A stretch of 64,000 nucleotides of DNA from contig CAWKCD010000001.1 of NCBI GenBank assembly GCA_963848035.1, forward strand, positions 1,302,001 to 1,366,000, in the 5' to 3' direction. Both the position numbers and the translations under genes were made by a program. This DNA comes from JAVVHH01 sp963848035. Its GTDB lineage: Bacteria > Pseudomonadota > Alphaproteobacteria > Acetobacterales > Acetobacteraceae. Of this stretch, positions 60,640-64,000 are shown in pieces (position 1 is the stretch's first letter; each line of letters starts with the position of its first letter). The notes below the pieces were generated by a model that worked only from the letters and a program-made list of their open reading frames with translations, did no database searches and was not told the DNA's origin.

Positions 60640-63336
60640 GTGACCGAAGCCGTCAGGCGAGCGTTCCTGTCACGGCCGGACGTTGCGGGCGGAGGTGGCG
60701 CACGTGGCAATCATGCCCGTCTGTACGCGATATCCACCGGACTGTTCCTCGCGGTGGCGCTGCTCTCAGCGTTTGCACTTGCCTGGACGTTGCGGAATTC
60801 GGCGATGATCGAGGCACGGCGCAGCCTGGATCAACTCAGCACGATCGTCGCCGAGCAAGTTTCGCGCTCCCTGCAGGTGGTCGACATCACGCTCGAAGAC
60901 ACTGTGCATCGAGTCGAGATCGCGGCGGCGCGGGCCGGGGTGGATCCTGGGGCATTCCTCGGCGACCCGGCGGCGCGCGCGATCTTGGTCCAGCGGAGCG
61001 GCCGCGACGGGCCGGTCGAGGGCCTTGCGTTGATTGATGCGGCCGGCCGGATCATGAGCACGAGCCGATCGGCCGAGGCGGCAGCCGTCAACGTTGGCGT
61101 GAGCGACTTTTTCACTGCGATGCGAGAGAGCCGCGTCAAAGGTCTATACGTCAGCGCTCCGGCGATCAGCCGGTTCACCGGGCGCCCAACCGTGTTCTTC
61201 AGCCGCCGGCTGGATTTCGGGACGGGCGGGTTTCAAGGCGTGGTGGTGGGGTCGGTGCCGTCCGAGGCGCTGACGGACTCGCTGAAACAAGCCGCAGTCA
61301 CGCCGCACGTGGCAATCACGTTGGAGCGACAGGATCACACCGTTCTCGCGCGCGTGCCGGATGCAGCGCCGACGGGGCACGGCTCGAATACCGGCTGGAT
61401 CACGTCGCAAGCGCCAGCAAGCGAGGCATTGAGCATCGTCGTGAGCATGAGCGAGGCGGATGCGCTCGCCACGTGGCGGCGGCAGGCAATCGGCATCGCG
61501 GCCGCGGCCGCGATGCTGTCGGTTTGCGTGTTGTTCATGCTGTTGGCACTTCTGCGGCAATTCCGCGCGCAACAGGATGCGCAGGCAGCGCTGGCGCGAA
61601 GGAACGACGAGGTTGAGATCGCCAGGCTCAGCCTCGAGCGTCGCACGGCCGAGCTCGAAGAGTCGGCTGCCGCATTGCAGGCCGGGGAGCGCCTGCTCGC
61701 TGAACGCTCGACGACGCTGAATACGACGCTCGAGAACATTACCCAGGGCATCCTGATGGTGGACGCGAGCGGGACGGTGCGGGTGTACAACCAGCGCGCG
61801 GTCGAGATGCTGGGTCTGCCGGAGGAGTTGCTGGCACGATCGCCGCCGCTGAGCGAGGTGCTCCACTATCAGCTCGAACATGGCGAATTCGTCGGGGCGG
61901 ACGCCAGTATCCTTGCGCTCGTGCGATCGGGCGGGATGGCGGAGGAGCGACAGGTTTACCAACGAGAACGGCCGAACGGGACCGTGATCGAGTTCAGCAC
62001 GGTGCCGCTGCCGGGCGGCGGTATCGTCCGAACCTATACGGATGTGACCGACCTGAAGCGGGCGCAGGAGCAGATCGAGCGCACCGCGTTGTTTGACGAG
62101 CTGACCGGTTTGCCGAACCGGCTCTCGTTGCGCCGGAACCTGGAGAGGGAACTGGCGACGCGGGAGGAGGGGGCGGAGATCGCCCTGCTCTACGTCAATC
62201 TCGACCGGTTCCGACTACTCAACGATGCGCGGGGGCATGTGCTTGGCGACCAGATCCTGGTCGAAGTCGCCAATCGGCTGCGGGCGGTCGCGCCGGAAGG
62301 GGATTTCGTCGGGCGTGCTGGCGGGGACGAGTTCGCCATCGTGCATAAAAAGCGGAACGGTCAGCTGGATGCGGTCTCTTTCGGACAGCATGTGCTGCGG
62401 CTGCTGGCGGAGACCTATCTGATCGACGGACGCCGGGTGGCGCTGACGGCGTCCATCGGCGTTGCGATCAGCAGCGGGCGAGCGGCGCCCGAGGTGTTGC
62501 TGCGCAGCGCCGAGATCGCGATGTATCGCGCTAAGGATGCCGGTCGGAACCAAGTCTGCCGCTACGAGGCCGCGATGGCGGCGGCGCAGGAGGAGCAGTT
62601 CCAGCTCGAGCAATCGCTCCGCGAATCGCTGGGCACGGCGGCATTCCGACTGGTATATCAGCCGATCGTGTCTCTGGAGAGCGACACGATCGCCGGATTC
62701 GAGGCGCTGCTGCGATGGACCGATCGGGTGCGGGGTGAGGTGTCGCCGGGCTTGTTCATCCCGATCGCGGAGGCGACGGGGCTCATCGTGCCGTTGGGAC
62801 GGTCGGTGCTGGAGTGGGCTTGTCTCGAGGCGGCGAGTTGGAGCGACGCGCGGACGATTGCCGTCAATCTGTCCCCGGCGCAGTTCCAAGGCGGCGGATT
62901 GCCGCGAATGGTACGGGCGTTGCTGAGCGAGGCTGGCCTGCCGCCGGAGCGGCTGGAGCTGGAAGTCACGGAAGGTATGCTGCTCGAGGATACCGGTCCG
63001 GTGCACGAGACGATGTTCGCGCTGCGGGACCTCGGGGTGTCGCTGACGCTGGACGATTTCGGCACCGGGCATGCGGGGCTGAGCTCGCTGCGTCGGTTCC
63101 CGTTCAGCAAGATCAAGATCGACCGATCGTTCATCCGCAATCTCGGCTCGGGGGGCGATTCAGATGTAATCGTTGAGGAGATGCTGTCGCTCGGACGTCG
63201 GCTTGGGTTGCGGGTGGTGGCCGAGGGTGTCGAACTCGAGTCGCAACTCGAGCGGCTTCGCGCGCTGGGATGCCCGTATGTGCAGGGATATCTGACCGGA
63301 CGGCCCGTCGCACCGGAGGTCGCACGGCATCTCTGA
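60640..63336 (+). CDS. Membrane-bound PAS-GGDEF-EAL cyclic-di-GMP enzyme
   Basis: The 898-residue protein has TM1 (about 28-51), a periplasmic sensor domain of PDC/Cache style, TM2 (about 281-304), a coiled coil and a PAS domain (about 355-475). The GGDEF domain has GRAGGDEFAIVH near residue 560 and lacks the RxxD inhibitory site: the four residues in that position are PEGD. The EAL domain has FEALLRWTDR near 687, VNLSPAQF, LELEVTEGMLL, LDDFGTGHAGLSSL, KIKIDRSFI and VQGYLTG, so all catalytic residues are present. Both synthesis and breakdown of c-di-GMP look possible. GTG 60640 is preferred. GTG 60520 would add 40 residues without recognisable content. The signal may control the exopolysaccharide genes just upstream. 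Confidence 0.92.
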   Translation: MTEAVRRAFLSRPDVAGGGGARGNHARLYAISTGLFLAVALLSAFALAWTLRNSAMIEARRSLDQLSTIVAEQVSRSLQVVDITLEDTVHRVEIAAARAGVDPGAFLGDPAARAILVQRSGRDGPVEGLALIDAAGRIMSTSRSAEAAAVNVGVSDFFTAMRESRVKGLYVSAPAISRFTGRPTVFFSRRLDFGTGGFQGVVVGSVPSEALTDSLKQAAVTPHVAITLERQDHTVLARVPDAAPTGHGSNTGWITSQAPASEALSIVVSMSEADALATWRRQAIGIAAAAAMLSVCVLFMLLALLRQFRAQQDAQAALARRNDEVEIARLSLERRTAELEESAAALQAGERLLAERSTTLNTTLENITQGILMVDASGTVRVYNQRAVEMLGLPEELLARSPPLSEVLHYQLEHGEFVGADASILALVRSGGMAEERQVYQRERPNGTVIEFSTVPLPGGGIVRTYTDVTDLKRAQEQIERTALFDELTGLPNRLSLRRNLERELATREEGAEIALLYVNLDRFRLLNDARGHVLGDQILVEVANRLRAVAPEGDFVGRAGGDEFAIVHKKRNGQLDAVSFGQHVLRLLAETYLIDGRRVALTASIGVAISSGRAAPEVLLRSAEIAMYRAKDAGRNQVCRYEAAMAAAQEEQFQLEQSLRESLGTAAFRLVYQPIVSLESDTIAGFEALLRWTDRVRGEVSPGLFIPIAEATGLIVPLGRSVLEWACLEAASWSDARTIAVNLSPAQFQGGGLPRMVRALLSEAGLPPERLELEVTEGMLLEDTGPVHETMFALRDLGVSLTLDDFGTGHAGLSSLRRFPFSKIKIDRSFIRNLGSGGDSDVIVEEMLSLGRRLGLRVVAEGVELESQLERLRALGCPYVQGYLTGRPVAPEVARHL

Positions 63337-63568
63337 GCGGCAGGCGGCGCACCGGCTCGAGATGGCACCCGGTGTCCAAGTCCTGCTGCAGCGCACTCTC
63401 CCGCTAAAGGCACGAGGTGCCGACGCAGGACTGTATTGTCGGGCGGTTCGCGGCATTTCGGACAGGTTTGGAGCTTGAACGCTCAGCTTTTCGGATGACG
63501 TTCTGGTCATGCAGTCGCGTTCGCTCGCGATTGCGGCCATATAGCTGCAACACCGTCGGGATACGAAC

Positions 63569-63739
63569 ATGCCTTCAAAGCCGAATTACAATCATCAGCG
63601 AGCCGAACGGGACCGGGCCAAGAAGGCTCAGAAGGATCTGAAGCTGCGGGAGCGCAAGGAGCAGGCGGCGCTGCGCAAAGCGGGCGGGGCGAATGAGCCG
63701 GAGCCGGCAGCCGAAGCCACTCCTGGCACCGAGGAGTAA
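63569..63739 (+). CDS. Small highly charged conserved protein
   Basis: The 56-residue frame starts MPSKPNYNHQRAERDRAKKA. A Lys/Arg/Glu-rich helix follows (QKDLKLRERKEQAALRKAGG), and an acidic tail ends at TAA 63737-63739. The start MPSKPNYNHQRAERDR pattern recurs in small alphaproteobacterial proteins that I recall as conserved but uncharacterised. The strong helix propensity suggests a nucleic-acid or ribosome-associated role, but this is inference. The next gene begins 11 bases later. Confidence 0.7.
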   Translation: MPSKPNYNHQRAERDRAKKAQKDLKLRERKEQAALRKAGGANEPEPAAEATPGTEE

Positions 63740-63750
63740 GCGCGGTGGCG

Positions 63751-64000
63751 ATGAAGAGCCGCGCCGCAACCAGCTTCGTCATGTTTGACGTGACTTACGA
63801 GGACGGCACGCGGCGGTCCAACCGCAAGGTGCTGGCGCATCTGCTGGAGGGCTTGGATGGCGACGAACCGGCGCGCGGAATTATCGAAGCGCAGGACCGC
63901 GAGATCGCGGCGGCGTCGGGTCGGCCGCCGAGCCATGTGAAATCGATCGTGCGATCGCCGATCAAGGTTGCGAACGACGAGGCCGGGTCGGAGCGGAAGA
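63751..64000 (+). CDS. Conserved hypothetical protein (3' end outside window)
   Basis: The frame from ATG 63751 (an in-frame GTG lies at 63745) stays open to the end of the window, giving 83 residues. It has a beta-rich start (FVMFDVTYEDGTRRSNRKV) and an alpha-helical centre (LLEGLDGDEPARGIIEAQDR). A charged segment with SGRPPSHVKSIVRSPIKVAN follows. The pattern is common to small alphaproteobacterial proteins of unknown function. I cannot assign a role. Confidence 0.65.
   Translation, partial: MKSRAATSFVMFDVTYEDGTRRSNRKVLAHLLEGLDGDEPARGIIEAQDREIAAASGRPPSHVKSIVRSPIKVANDEAGSERK

Overview
The window is very GC-rich and densely coded on both strands, with many ATGA/GTGA start-stop overlaps, several TTG and GTG starts, and no insertion sequences, phage genes or CRISPR arrays that I can see. 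The gene set points to an alphaproteobacterium, most plausibly of the Acetobacteraceae/Rhodospirillales group: CobST-type aerobic cobaltochelatase beside bolA and a C-terminal-J-domain dnaJ, the order gyrA-coaD-two cyclophilins, ffs-dnaX-ybaB-recR, acetoacetyl-CoA reductase for polyhydroxybutyrate, gloB divergent from a methyltransferase, and a PEP-CTERM/XrtA-type exopolysaccharide system. The taxonomic call is inference from gene content and order, not from a marker search.

Layout. 1-4.3 kb: the end of a phospholipid methyltransferase, then type VI secretion components, namely an apparent TssB-TssC sheath fusion with a repeat tail, an unrecognised reverse-strand gene, and an FHA protein (TagH-like). 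4.4-8.3 kb: GDP-mannose synthesis (ManC type) and a large glycosyltransferase. 8.3-13.3 kb: a GNAT acetyltransferase, gyrA (interrupted by a one-base frameshift), coaD, two cyclophilins and tRNA-Lys. 13.4-17.2 kb: two divergent extracellular proteins. 17.3-24.5 kb: phaB, a GST, gloB, a methyltransferase, an MBOAT acyltransferase with its partner, a YgjP-like protease and a yellow/MRJP-like secreted protein. 24.6-27.1 kb: a four-gene overlapping sugar-phosphate operon (gntK-rpiA-ppgK-histidine phosphatase). 27.1-32.6 kb: a membrane protein, a GlcG/HbpS-like exported protein, bolA, dnaJ, cobS and cobT. 32.7-37.9 kb: a hybrid histidine kinase, pqiCBA and tRNA-Thr. 38-46.7 kb: gmd, fcl and a large putative fucosyltransferase, two tandem His-rich exported proteins, a frameshifted DUF6065-like gene, an ELM1-like protein and its 631-residue partner. 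46.7-51.1 kb: a PEP-CTERM protein behind a strong sigma-54 promoter match, an acyl-CoA synthetase, an AhpD-like protein, a small lipoprotein and nudC. 51.2-54.1 kb: SRP RNA, dnaX, ybaB and recR. 54.1-60.4 kb: exopolysaccharide genes (chain-length determinant, export lipoprotein, epimerase, two CelD-type acyltransferases, a YdcF protein) around tRNA-Val. 60.6-64 kb: a GGDEF-EAL protein and two small genes.

How the genes fit together. Much of the window serves the cell surface. ManC makes GDP-mannose, Gmd and Fcl can turn it into GDP-fucose, and a large protein overlapping fcl carries a C-terminal domain resembling NodZ/FUT8-type fucosyltransferases. The chain-length and export proteins resemble the versions that accompany PEP-CTERM/XrtA sorting, and the PEP-CTERM substrate in the same window has its own sigma-54-type promoter, as expected for genes under PrsK/PrsR-type control. 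Two coding sequences (gyrA and the DUF6065-like gene) are each broken by a single extra base next to G/C-rich short repeats, so sequencing or assembly errors should be considered for both. No stretch longer than about 300 bases lacks a gene.
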